Notes: a model not told the origin generated them from the letters alone. A stretch of 17,023 bases of DNA from JASFRI01 sp050115015 (GCA_050115015.1 JASFRI010000046.1:1-17023), one strand, 5' to 3'; counted from the stretch's first letter, positions 1 to 6,997 are shown. Numbers and translations: made by a program.

Positions 1-675
1 GTCCACCGTCAGATCCGCCTGCTCGTAGAGCGGCTGCCGCAGGGCGAGCAGCCCCCGGAGCTCCGCCATGGCGTGGGGGTTGCCTGCCATCGGCCGCTCG
101 TCCCCCTGGGCCAGCACCCTCTCGTAGTGCTGCTCCGGCAGGGCCCGGAGCCAGATCGTCCGCGTCCCCTCCCGGAGCAGACCGAGGGTTTCCGGCTCCG
201 TGACCAGACCGCCGCCGGTGGCCAGCACGAACGGCCCCGGATCCCCGAGAAGCCCTCGCAGCGTCTCCCGCTCGAGGCGGCGGAAGTGTCGCTCGCCGTG
301 GAACTCGAAGATCTCCGCGACCGTCAGGCCGGCGCCCGCCTCGATCCGCGCGTCCAGCTCGACGAAGGGGACTCCGAGGTGCCGCGCCAGCAGCGGCCCG
401 ACGCTGCTCTTGCCCGCCCCCCGCAGCCCGAGCAGGGCGATCCGCGGGGCGGAGGGGCCCGCCTCCTCGGCGAGCAGCGCCGACGGCGGCACGTGCAGCG
501 CCGCCGCGAGAGCATCCAGCCGCCGTACGGAGATGTTCCCCCGCCCCGCCTCAAGCTCCGCCAGGAAGCGGACCGAGAGGCCGGAGAGCTCCGAGAGGGC
601 GCGGCGGGAGAGGCCGCGGCGCTCCCGTGCCTGGCGTACCGCCTGGCCCACACGCTGCAGGATGTCGAGGCTCAC
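1..675 (-). CDS. boxR: BoxR/BzdR-type benzoyl-CoA-responsive regulator (XRE HTH + shikimate-kinase-like domain), 3' end cut by window
   Basis: This reads from a GTG at 675 to the left edge with no stop, giving 225 residues. Residues about 5-65 form an XRE-type helix-turn-helix (RGLSRRALSELSGLSVRFLAELEAG). Residues 77 onward match shikimate kinase: Walker A GLRGAGKS at 83-90, an EIFEFHGERHFRRLE segment, ATGGGLV around 152-158 and a lid RP at 194-195. An HTH fused to a shikimate-kinase-like domain is the hallmark of BzdR/BoxR, which repress benzoate genes until benzoyl-CoA binds. Divergence from boxC supports the role. The GTG follows a GGGAG ribosome-binding site by about 7 nt. The P-loop lies about 18 residues after the HTH, so the interdomain linker is shorter than I recall for Azoarcus BzdR. 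A plain shikimate kinase is unlikely because of the HTH and the neighbours. Confidence 0.85.
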   Translation of the reverse strand, partial: MSLDILQRVGQAVRQARERRGLSRRALSELSGLSVRFLAELEAGRGNISVRRLDALAAALHVPPSALLAEEAGPSAPRIALLGLRGAGKSSVGPLLARHLGVPFVELDARIEAGAGLTVAEIFEFHGERHFRRLERETLRGLLGDPGPFVLATGGGLVTEPETLGLLREGTRTIWLRALPEQHYERVLAQGDERPMAGNPHAMAELRGLLALRQPLYEQADLTVD

Positions 676-699
676 CGGAATCTCCCGCGAATGGTGGGG

Positions 700-713
700 T
701 GCACTATAATGCA
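700..713. promoter_or_regulatory. Putative BoxR operator 1 (TGCA-N6-TGCA)
   Basis: The sequence TGCACTATAATGCA has two TGCA tetramers separated by six bases. TGCA repeats are described as the recognition element of BzdR/BoxR regulators. The site overlaps the minus-strand -10 (TATAGT) and contains a plus-strand TATAAT at 705-710, so a bound repressor would block transcription here. Confidence 0.5.
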
Positions 714-731
714 CTTTCTGTCCCCTCGCAA
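703..731 (-). promoter_or_regulatory. Probable sigma70 promoter of the boxR-type gene
   Basis: On the minus strand a -35 hexamer TTGCGA (731-726) is separated by 17 nt from a -10 hexamer TATAGT (708-703). This would start transcription about 20 nt before the GTG at 675. The -10 lies inside the first TGCA-N6-TGCA site, which would suit autorepression. The assignment is inferred from hexamer similarity and spacing. Confidence 0.5.
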
Positions 732-743
732 CCCCGATAAATA

Positions 744-757
744 TGCAGTATAATGCG
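744..757. promoter_or_regulatory. Putative BoxR operator 2 (TGCA-N6-TGCG) overlapping the boxC -10
   Basis: TGCAGTATAATGCG repeats the architecture of the first site 44 bp away, with one mismatch in the second tetramer. It encloses TATAAT at 749-754, the best -10 candidate for boxC. No good -35 is visible 16-18 nt upstream. The 44-bp spacing is close to four helical turns, which would allow cooperative binding of two regulator dimers. Confidence 0.45.
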
Positions 758-794
758 ACCTTCCCGACACCGGAAACCCACATCGGAGATCCTG

Positions 795-2459
795 ATGACC
801 GATACGGCTGCACCGATCAACTTCGAGACCACACCCGACCGCTACCGCCACTGGCGCCTGGAGATCGACGGCGAGACGGCCCGTCTGGTCTGGGACGTCC
901 GGGAGAACGAGCCCCTTCGCCCCGGCTACGTGCTGAAGCTCAACACCTACGATCTGGGGGTGGACATCGAGCTGGCGGACGCGGTCCAGCGACTCCGGTT
1001 CGAGCATCCCGAGGTGAAGGCCGTGGTCATCACCTCGGGCAAGGATCGCATGTTCAGCGCCGGCGCGAACATCCACATGCTCGGCAGCTCGTCGCACGCG
1101 TTCAAGGTCAACTTCTGCAAGTTCACGAACGAGACCCGGCTCGCCATCGAGGACGCCGGGGCGAACTCCGGGCAGCGCTACGTGGCGGCCTGCAACGGCG
1201 TGACCGCGGGGGGCGGCTACGAGCTGGCGCTGGCCTGTGACCGCATCCTCCTGGTGGACGACGGCTCCTCCGCCGTCAGTCTCCCGGAGGTGCCGCTTCT
1301 CGGCGTCCTGCCCGGCACCGGGGGCCTGACCCGGGTCGTGGACAAGCGCCAGGTCCGGCGGGACCGGGCCGACGTGTTCTGCACCGTGGCCGAGGGGGTG
1401 AAGGGCCCCCGCGCCAAGGCCTGGAACCTGGTGGACGACATCGCGCCGCGCAGCCGCTTCGACGAACTGGTGGGCAAGACCCTCCGGGAGCTCGCGTCCA
1501 CGACGCCCGAGCGGCCGGGGCCCGGGGTGGAGCTGACCCCCCTCGAGCCGGAGGTGGAAGCGGACCGGATCACCTACCGGCACCTCGGCGTGACGGTGGA
1601 CCACGATGGCCGGACGGCGACGCTCCTGGTCCGGGGGCCGGAGGAGGATGCCCCGACCTCGCCCGAGGCGATGCGGACCCGCGGCGCCGACCTCTGGCAC
1701 CTGCGCCTGTTCCGGGAGCTGGACGACGCGATCTGCAGGCTGCGCTTCAACGAGGAGGACATCGGCCTCTGGCTGCTCAAGACCGAGGGGGAGCCTCGCC
1801 GGGTGCTCGAGCATGACGCGGCGCTGGCCCGGAATGCGGACCGGGACTGGTTCGCCCGGGAGGTGGTCCTCCTGGTCGCGCGGACGCTGCGCCGTCTGGA
1901 GTGCACCGCGCGCAGCCTCTTCGCGCTGGTGGAGCCCGGCTCCTGCTTCGCGGGGTCGCTGCTCGAGCTCCCCCTGGCGGCGGATCGGACGTATGCCCTA
2001 GACGACCCCGACGAGCCCCCGACGCTGGCCGTCGGGGAGCTCAACCTGGGCGCGCTGCCCATGGCTCACGGCCTCGGCAGGCTCCGGCTGCGGCATCTCC
2101 ACTCGCCGCAGGAGTACGACCGGCTCGCCGCGTCGGTGGCGGCCGGGGAGGAGGTGCGGCTGGAGCCGTCGGCGGCGGAGAAGGCCGGCATCGTGACCAT
2201 CGCCGCCGATGACATCGACTACGAGGACGAGGTCCGGGTCGCCATCGAGGAACGTGCCTCGATCTCGCCCGACGCTCTGACCGGCATGGAGGCCTCCCTG
2301 CGCTTCCCCGCGAACGAGACCATGCAGACGAAGATCTTCGGAAGGCTGTCCGCATGGCAGAACTGGATCTTCCAGAGACCCAACGCCGTCGGAGAGACGG
2401 GTGCGCTCACCCTGTACGGCGAGCCCACCCGTCCCACCTTCGACTGGAGGAGAACCTGA
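795..2459 (+). CDS. boxC: BoxC, 2,3-epoxybenzoyl-CoA dihydrolase
   Basis: The product is 554 residues, the usual BoxC length. BoxC opens the ring of 2,3-epoxybenzoyl-CoA in the cytoplasm with two waters, giving 3,4-dehydroadipyl-CoA semialdehyde and formate. It is a double crotonase-fold protein. The N-terminal half shows the oxyanion-hole region SGKDRMFSAGANI (81-93) and NGVTAGGGYELALACDR (134-150). It also has LPEVPLLGVLPGTGG (163-177). E143 and E165 align with the two acid/base glutamates of enoyl-CoA hydratases. I chose ATG 795, after GGAGAT, over an in-frame ATG at 753 because 753 lies in the -10/operator region and the residues it would add look unrelated to BoxC. The stop overlaps the boxB start by one base (TGATG), indicating translational coupling. 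Confidence 0.93.
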   Translation: MTDTAAPINFETTPDRYRHWRLEIDGETARLVWDVRENEPLRPGYVLKLNTYDLGVDIELADAVQRLRFEHPEVKAVVITSGKDRMFSAGANIHMLGSSSHAFKVNFCKFTNETRLAIEDAGANSGQRYVAACNGVTAGGGYELALACDRILLVDDGSSAVSLPEVPLLGVLPGTGGLTRVVDKRQVRRDRADVFCTVAEGVKGPRAKAWNLVDDIAPRSRFDELVGKTLRELASTTPERPGPGVELTPLEPEVEADRITYRHLGVTVDHDGRTATLLVRGPEEDAPTSPEAMRTRGADLWHLRLFRELDDAICRLRFNEEDIGLWLLKTEGEPRRVLEHDAALARNADRDWFAREVVLLVARTLRRLECTARSLFALVEPGSCFAGSLLELPLAADRTYALDDPDEPPTLAVGELNLGALPMAHGLGRLRLRHLHSPQEYDRLAASVAAGEEVRLEPSAAEKAGIVTIAADDIDYEDEVRVAIEERASISPDALTGMEASLRFPANETMQTKIFGRLSAWQNWIFQRPNAVGETGALTLYGEPTRPTFDWRRT

Positions 2460-3859
2460 TGGAGCTGAACGAGAAGATTCCCAACAACGTCAACCTCTCC
2501 GAGGACAAGCGCCTCCAGCGCGCCCTGGAGCGCTGGCAGCCGCACTTCCTGGAGTGGTGGCAGGACATGGGGCCCGAGGGGTTCCAGGCCAAGGACGTCT
2601 ATCTCCGCACGGCGATCTCCGTGGATTCCTCCGGCTGGGCCCACTTCGATCACGTCAAGATGCCGGACTATCGCTGGGGTATCTTCCTGGCGGACCGGGA
2701 GTCCGACCGCAAGGTCGGCTTCGGCGATCACGCGGACCAGCCGGCCTGGCAGGAGGTCCCCGGCGAGTACCGCAACATGCTGCGCCGGCTCATCGTGACC
2801 CAGGCCGACACCGAGCCGGCCTCCGTGGAGCAGCAGCGCCGGCTCGGGGCGACGGCCCCCAGCCTCTACGACCTCCGCAACCTGTTTCAGGTGAACGTCG
2901 AAGAGGGACGCCACCTCTGGGCGATGGTCTACCTGCTCCACGGCTATTTCGGGCGGGACGGCCGGGAGGAGGGGGAGGCGCTGCTCGAACGGCGATCCGG
3001 CGACGCCGACAAGCCCCGGATCCTCGAGGCGTTCAACGCTCCATGCGAGGACTGGCTGTCCTTCTACATGTTCACGATGTTCACGGACCGCGACGGCAAG
3101 TACCAGCTGCTGTCCCTCGCGGAGAGCGGATTCGATCCGCTGGCCCGCACCTGCCGGTTCATGCTGACGGAGGAGGCGCACCACATGTTCGTGGGGGAGA
3201 CTGGCATCCGCCGCGTCGTGCGCCGCACCGCCGAGGTGATGCGCGAGGGGAAGGACCCCCGCGAAGCGGGTGCCGTCGATCTCCCCACGATCCAGAAGTA
3301 CCTCAACTACTGGTTCACGCTCTCGCTGGACCTGTTCGGCGGAGAGATCTCCTCGAACGCCGCCGATTTCTTCGGGTCCGGCCTGAAGGGGCGTGCCAAC
3401 GAGAAGCAGTACGACGATCACATCGCCCTCGAGGGGACCTACCGGATCACCGTCCCGGAGGGCGGGAAGCTCGTCGAGAAGGACGTCCCGCTCCGGAACG
3501 CCATGAACGAGGTGCTCCGCGACGCGTACGTGGAGGACAACCAGCGGGGGGTGGACGGATGGAACCGGGTCCTGGAGAAGGAGGGCTGCGACTTCCGCCT
3601 GCGGCTCCCGTCGCGCCGGTTCCACCGCAACATCGGACTCTACTCCGAGGGGCATTACACGCCGGAGGGCGAGCCCATCTCCGCGGAGGAATGGAACCGC
3701 CGGGCGGGCGAGTGGCTTCCGTCACGGGAGGATCGCGCCTACGTCGCCGGCCTGATGCAGCCGGTATACGAACCGGGCAAGATCGCGAGCTGGATCGCGC
3801 CACCGAGCAAGGGGATCAACGGGCAGCCGTTCGACTTCGATTACGTGCACCTCGCCTGA
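2459..3859 (+). CDS. boxB: BoxB, benzoyl-CoA 2,3-epoxidase diiron oxygenase subunit
   Basis: The product is 466 residues, close to known BoxB proteins of about 470. BoxB is the class I diiron component that uses O2 and electrons from BoxA to convert benzoyl-CoA to its 2,3-epoxide. Two ExxH metal motifs are visible: E149-GR-H152 and E239-AH-H242. E119 and D210 sit where the remaining ligands are expected (each one residue earlier than the positions I recall for Azoarcus BoxB), so the diiron site appears intact. The start ATG shares one base with the boxC stop and follows a GGAGGAGAA ribosome-binding site. BoxA, its reductase, is absent downstream; the next gene is a different flavoprotein. Confidence 0.94.
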   Translation: MELNEKIPNNVNLSEDKRLQRALERWQPHFLEWWQDMGPEGFQAKDVYLRTAISVDSSGWAHFDHVKMPDYRWGIFLADRESDRKVGFGDHADQPAWQEVPGEYRNMLRRLIVTQADTEPASVEQQRRLGATAPSLYDLRNLFQVNVEEGRHLWAMVYLLHGYFGRDGREEGEALLERRSGDADKPRILEAFNAPCEDWLSFYMFTMFTDRDGKYQLLSLAESGFDPLARTCRFMLTEEAHHMFVGETGIRRVVRRTAEVMREGKDPREAGAVDLPTIQKYLNYWFTLSLDLFGGEISSNAADFFGSGLKGRANEKQYDDHIALEGTYRITVPEGGKLVEKDVPLRNAMNEVLRDAYVEDNQRGVDGWNRVLEKEGCDFRLRLPSRRFHRNIGLYSEGHYTPEGEPISAEEWNRRAGEWLPSREDRAYVAGLMQPVYEPGKIASWIAPPSKGINGQPFDFDYVHLA

Positions 3860-3959
3860 GCGCCGGAGCGAGGGTCGCGAAAGGACGGGCGCCGGTGACC
3901 GGCACAAGGGGCCGGCCGCATCGGACTTTTCCGCCGGGTCCCTGTAGACTGGATTCACC

Positions 3960-5009
3960 TTGAGTCGCTCCTCCGAGCTCCGAGGGGCCCACGTTCCCGC
4001 CGTCGTGGTCGGGGCGGGGGTCGCCGGGCTGAGTTGCGCCCGCCGCCTCGCCCGGGCCGGGGTCCGCCCTGTGGTCCTGGAGCGTTCCCGCGGCGTCGGC
4101 GGCCGTTGCGCCACCCGCCGCGTGGACGGCCGGCCCGTCGACCATGGCCCGGCGTTCCTGCACGGCTCCTCCCCCGATTTCCTGCGGGAGCTGTACTCCG
4201 TGGAGGGCGCCACGGTGCGGCGGGGGTGGCCGCTGCGGGTCGAGGGGACCGGGGACCCCTGCCAGCCGCTCGCCTTCGCGCCGGACGAGACCCGCCTGGC
4301 CTTCGAGGAGGGGGTCTCCCGATTCCCGAAGCACCTGGCCCGAGGCCTCGACGTGCGGCTGGAGAGCCCGGTGCTGCGGCTCGAGCCGGACGGCGACGGT
4401 CTCCGGGTGGTGGGGGAGGCTGCCTGCTGGCGCGCGTCCCGGGTGGTGCTGGCTCTCGCCGGCGAGCAGACCCGGCATCTGCTGGAACCCCTGGCCGGTG
4501 AGGCGCCCGAGGTCGCCTCGGCCTGCCTCCTGCTCCGGATGGTCGGCAGCGTCCCCTGCCTGACGGTGCTGGCCGGCTACCCCGGAGGCGGTCCAGCGCC
4601 GCAGTGGGACATCCTCTACCCGGCGGAATCCGAGGTTCTCCAGCTCGTCTCCCACGACTCGGCGAAGCGGCGGGACCCACCGGCGACGGTCCTGGTGGCC
4701 CAGGCGCGGCCCGCCTGGTCCCGGCAACACCTGGAGCGCCCCCCGGAGGAGTGGGGGCCGGGCCTGCTGGCCGAGGCGGGCCGCCTCCTCGGGGCCTGGG
4801 CGGCGGACCCGGCCTGGAGCCAGGCCCACCGCTGGAGGCTGGCGAGGACCGACCGGGACAGCCGGCTGTCACGCCCGCTGGTGCTGTCGCTTCCCGGCGG
4901 GGCCCGCATCGGGATCGCCGGGGAGATGTTCGCTGCCGGTGGGGGGATCGAGGCGGCCTGGAGCGCCGGAAACCACCTCGCCGAGCGTCTACTGGAGGGA
5001 ACGCCATGA
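3960..5009 (+). CDS. Renalase-like FAD-dependent oxidoreductase (amine-oxidase fold)
   Basis: This 349-residue cytosolic flavoprotein has an N-terminal Rossmann motif VVVGAGVAGLSCARRL (GxGxxG, around residues 15-20), and VVLERSRGVGGRCATRR follows. VDHGPAFL is typical of the renalase/NAD(P)-amine-oxidase family. The C-terminal RIGIAGEMFAAGGGIEAAWSAGNHLAERLL matches the second FAD-contacting segment. Bacterial renalase-like enzymes oxidise mis-reduced dihydro-NAD(P) isomers, but the substrate here cannot be read from sequence. The start is probably TTG 3960: there is no clear Shine-Dalgarno, and a -10-like TAGACT at 3945-3950 would start transcription almost at the codon, so leaderless translation is possible. 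It follows boxB by 100 nt, and its stop overlaps the ribA start (ATGA), tying it to flavin supply. Confidence 0.8.
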   Translation: MSRSSELRGAHVPAVVVGAGVAGLSCARRLARAGVRPVVLERSRGVGGRCATRRVDGRPVDHGPAFLHGSSPDFLRELYSVEGATVRRGWPLRVEGTGDPCQPLAFAPDETRLAFEEGVSRFPKHLARGLDVRLESPVLRLEPDGDGLRVVGEAACWRASRVVLALAGEQTRHLLEPLAGEAPEVASACLLLRMVGSVPCLTVLAGYPGGGPAPQWDILYPAESEVLQLVSHDSAKRRDPPATVLVAQARPAWSRQHLERPPEEWGPGLLAEAGRLLGAWAADPAWSQAHRWRLARTDRDSRLSRPLVLSLPGGARIGIAGEMFAAGGGIEAAWSAGNHLAERLLEGTP

Positions 5010-5752
5010 GCGAGGCCGCAGACCGGCTGCAGCAGCTCGTCGAGCGGGACCGCGATCACGACTGTGGAGGGGTCGGAGCCCGGCGCCTGTGCGTCCGGAT
5101 CGTCGCCACGGCGGAGCTGCCGACCCGCTTCGGGGAGTTCCGGATCGTCGCGTTCTGGAACAACCGCGATGCGAAGGAGCACGTGGCGATCGTGCGGGGC
5201 GACGTCGTCGGCGCGGCTGCCGTGCCGACCCGCGTCCATTCGGAGTGTCTGACGGGGGATGCCATCGGCTCCCTCCGCTGCGACTGCCGGGATCAGCTCG
5301 CGGCGGCCCTCGAGGCCGTGGGCCGGGAGGAGCACGGCATGGTCCTCTACCTGCGGCAGGAGGGGAGGGGCATCGGCCTGATCAACAAAGTCCGGGCCTA
5401 CGCCCTCCAGGACGCGGGGCTCGACACAGTGGAGGCGAACCTCGCTCTGGGGTTCCGTGACGACGAGCGGGATTACGCCATCGCGGCCCACATGATCCGC
5501 AGCCTGGGGGTACGGTCGATCCGCCTCCTGACGAACAACCCCGCCAAGGTCGCGCAGCTCGAGACTTGCGGGGTCCCGGTGGAGGCGCGCGTCCCCCACA
5601 TCATCCCGCCGAACGAGCACAACCGCTTCTACCTCGAGACCAAGGCCAGCCGCTCCGGCCACCGGATCGACTTCGCCGGGAAGGTGCATCTGCCGGAGCA
5701 GGGCGACCCCGTCGTGGTGGAGGGGATGCCGGACCCGCGGCGTGAGCGATAA
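5006..5752 (+). CDS. ribA: GTP cyclohydrolase II
   Basis: This 248-residue enzyme opens GTP to 2,5-diamino-6-ribosylamino-pyrimidinone phosphate, the first committed step of riboflavin synthesis. The zinc site is HSECLTGDAIGSLRCDC with C81, C92 and C94, in the same 11/2 spacing as E. coli RibA. YLRQEGRGIGLINKVRAYALQDAGLDTVEAN (from residue 115) is the family signature, and TNNPAKV follows later. It is longer than stand-alone RibA (about 200 residues) at both ends but lacks the RibB domain of fused RibBA. The ATG overlaps the flavoprotein stop by 4 nt and is preceded by TGGAGGGAA. Coupling to a FAD enzyme suggests co-production of enzyme and cofactor, which is inference. Confidence 0.93.
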   Translation: MSEAADRLQQLVERDRDHDCGGVGARRLCVRIVATAELPTRFGEFRIVAFWNNRDAKEHVAIVRGDVVGAAAVPTRVHSECLTGDAIGSLRCDCRDQLAAALEAVGREEHGMVLYLRQEGRGIGLINKVRAYALQDAGLDTVEANLALGFRDDERDYAIAAHMIRSLGVRSIRLLTNNPAKVAQLETCGVPVEARVPHIIPPNEHNRFYLETKASRSGHRIDFAGKVHLPEQGDPVVVEGMPDPRRER

Positions 5753-5766
5753 TGCGATTCATTCTC
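5748..5766. promoter_or_regulatory. Fur-box-like sequence over the ribA stop codon
   Basis: GATAATGCGATTCATTCTC matches 16 of 19 positions of the classical Fur consensus by eye. It lies at the ribA 3' end, about 50 bp upstream of a promoter-like pair for the heme protein gene. It is AT-rich against a very GC-rich background. No Fur gene is in the window, so function is inferred. Confidence 0.3.
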
Positions 5767-5770
5767 AATT

Positions 5771-5807
5771 TCCCTCGCCGGATTTCGTCATGGACGGCGG
5801 CGAGGGA
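5771..5807. repeat. 10-bp perfect inverted repeat between ribA and the cytochrome gene
   Basis: TCCCTCGCCG (5771-5780) and CGGCGAGGGA (5798-5807) are perfect inverted copies separated by 17 nt. No T-tract follows directly, so it is a weak intrinsic-terminator candidate. Its right arm lies in the spacer of the putative cytochrome promoter, so it could be an operator. Confidence 0.45.
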
Positions 5808-5819
5808 GACGGATACAAT
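5791..5819 (+). promoter_or_regulatory. Candidate promoter of the tetraheme cytochrome gene
   Basis: A -35-like TGGACG (5791-5796) is followed after 17 nt by a -10-like TACAAT (5814-5819). Transcription would begin near 5826, leaving a leader of about 155 nt before the ATG at 5983. Confidence 0.35.
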
Positions 5820-5952
5820 TTCCTTTGAGGGAAGTCGGGACGCCGGGCCTCTCGCCGCTGGAAGGGTGAGGGGGACGAAGCGGGATCCGGCGCTCGACGA
5901 TGCGGACGATCCATCCGGGTGGCGCGTGGGACCGACGCCCGTCCATTACGTT

Positions 5953-5967
5953 CCAGGAAGTTCCTGG
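5953..5967. promoter_or_regulatory. 7-1-7 palindrome upstream of the cytochrome gene, possible operator
   Basis: CCAGGAAGTTCCTGG is a perfect 7-bp inverted repeat with a single central base, ending just before the GGAGGGAG ribosome-binding site of the cytochrome gene. A one-base loop cannot form a good hairpin, so a protein-binding site is more likely than a terminator. The regulator is unknown. Confidence 0.35.
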
Positions 5968-5982
5968 CTGGAGGGAGACAAG

Positions 5983-6390
5983 ATGCCGAGGTTCTTGATC
6001 CGACTGTATGTCATCGCTCTCGTAGCGGTCGCAGGTGTCCTGGCGTTCCAGGTGATCGCCGCCACACCGCCCGAGAGCATCACCATCGACATGTGCCAGA
6101 GCAAGCAGGCGGCGGTGACGTTCCCTCACGGGGCGCACGTGGAGGTGACGGAGTGCTCCACCTGCCACCACACGCAGCCGGATCTGACCGTGGAGACCGC
6201 GGACTCCGTGGTGAAGTGCAGTGACTGCCATGTCGACCCGAAGGACGCGGCGACCCCGGACTGCGCGCAGATGAGCATGTCGAAGAACCCCTTCCACAGC
6301 CTCTGCATCTCCTGCCACAAGGACACCGTCGCGAAGGACTCCGCGTCGAAGGCTCCCACGAAGTGCACGGAGTGCCATCCGAAGGGCTGA
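5983..6390 (+). CDS. Exported tetraheme class III (cytochrome c3-type) cytochrome
   Basis: The product is 135 residues. Residues 1-27 form a signal peptide or anchor (basic MPRFLIR, hydrophobic LYVIALVAVAGVLAFQVIAA). Four heme-binding motifs follow: CSTCH (58-62), CSDCH (79-83), CISCH (108-112) and CTECH (128-132). Additional histidines (H49, H52, H63, H105) can serve as distal ligands, as in bis-histidinyl c3-type cytochromes. These are periplasmic low-potential electron carriers. Two further cysteines, C38 and C94, lie outside the motifs. ATG 5983 is preceded by GGAGGGAGACAAG. An in-frame ATG at 5752 would add 77 residues of non-signal-like sequence and is rejected. The gene ends at a strong terminator, so it is probably a single-gene unit. 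Its redox partner is not evident. Confidence 0.88.
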   Translation: MPRFLIRLYVIALVAVAGVLAFQVIAATPPESITIDMCQSKQAAVTFPHGAHVEVTECSTCHHTQPDLTVETADSVVKCSDCHVDPKDAATPDCAQMSMSKNPFHSLCISCHKDTVAKDSASKAPTKCTECHPKG

Positions 6391-6415
6391 AGCGGTAACG
6401 AAGGCGGAAGAAACC

Positions 6416-6448
6416 GGGCCGGGTGGCGAGAGCCTCCCGGCCCTTTTT
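6416..6448 (+). terminator. Intrinsic terminator after the cytochrome gene
   Basis: GGGCCGGG (6416-6423) pairs with CCCGGCCC (6436-6443). Inside, past a T.T mismatch, GGC pairs with GCC around a GAGA tetraloop. Five T residues follow at 6444-6448. It lies 26 nt after the stop codon. Confidence 0.9.
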
Positions 6449-6491
6449 CTCGAGGGGGACGCCGCGGATCTGACCGATCCCACACATCGGC

Positions 6492-6520
6492 TTGCGCGAC
6501 CGGGCTCGCGCGCCCATATT
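6492..6520 (+). promoter_or_regulatory. Weak candidate promoter for the small membrane protein gene
   Basis: TTGCGC (6492-6497) and CATATT (6515-6520) are separated by 17 nt, upstream of the small gene at 6577 and downstream of the terminator. Only the spacing and partial hexamer matches support it. Confidence 0.25.
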
Positions 6521-6576
6521 CGCCTGCACAGGCCGGGCAGCCTGCAGGGGGTGGGAAACGAGCCCAGGAGGAGTCG

Positions 6577-6774
6577 ATGCAGGCCCTTCTCGCGGCCCTC
6601 GCCGCGCTCGCCCTCGTCACGTACCGTCGCCGCATCCGGCGGCGCGCCGCCGCGGCGGAACCGCTGCCCGACAACGTGGTCCCGTTCCCCCTGGATCGCA
6701 GCGTGCCGGTGACGGCGGCCCCGGAGTCCTCCCGGCCGGTGGTCCTTCCGTTCCGCGCCCGCAACCCCGGGTGA
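6577..6774 (+). CDS. Small hypothetical protein with N-terminal membrane segment
   Basis: This is a 65-residue product that I do not recognise. Residues 1-15 (MQALLAALAALALVT) are a short hydrophobic segment, followed by a highly basic stretch YRRRIRRR, which would keep the C-terminus in the cytoplasm. The rest is proline- and valine-rich (LPDNVVPFPLDRSVPVTAAPES). An AGGAGGAG ribosome-binding site directly precedes the ATG, the best evidence for a real gene. Its stop codon falls inside the outer stem of the repeat element that begins at 6766, so the last codons overlap the repeat. Chance occurrence of such a short frame in GC-rich DNA is possible. Confidence 0.45.
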   Translation: MQALLAALAALALVTYRRRIRRRAAAAEPLPDNVVPFPLDRSVPVTAAPESSRPVVLPFRARNPG

Positions 6775-6984
6775 TTCACCACCTGCCGCTTCGAAGGGCT
6801 GGCGTCGGCTGGAACTGCGACGAATCCGGATGACGACACGAGGTGACGGTCTGTCGGGAGGGGTGCAGACGTTGCGGGACACGACGGACCTCCGAGGGCG
6901 GGTTGGTGGACCCGTTGAGGAGGTCCAACACAGGCCCGCAGGATCTTGGCCCTCCCGAGGCCGGCAGGTGGTGGATCATCCGGG
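6766..6984 (+). repeat. Structured dispersed element, copy 1
   Basis: The ends form a 23-bp stem between 6766-6788 and 6962-6984, with two G.T pairs and no mismatches by my alignment. Its innermost 12 bp (CACCACCTGCCG / CGGCAGGTGGTG) are perfect. Inside, GGACCTCC and GGAGGTCC bracket a second hairpin whose inner stem is CGGGT/ACCCG. From about 6843 to the right end it is closely similar to the copy at 9716-9942, while the left third is less conserved. CTAG follows directly at 6985-6988. It lies between the convergent small gene and the LolA-like gene. It may be a fold-back MITE-like repeat or a structured RNA; I do not recognise a named family. Confidence 0.8.
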
Positions 6985-6997
6985 CTAGCCCGGACCG

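Noticed and set aside
2219..3655. 478-residue minus-strand frame opposite boxB
   Set aside because: It is antisense to a well-supported boxB, has no family resemblance, and long shadow frames are expected at this GC content.
3891..3903. Hairpin GCCGGTGACCGGC after boxB as a terminator
   Set aside because: The loop is a single base and no T-tract follows at the right distance, so it is not a convincing intrinsic terminator.
6776..6979. Similar minus-strand peptides encoded by both repeat copies (IHHLPASGGPR...)
   Set aside because: The similarity follows from the DNA repeat. Many differences change residues, and in copy 2 the frame has no start of its own, so structure rather than coding explains the conservation.
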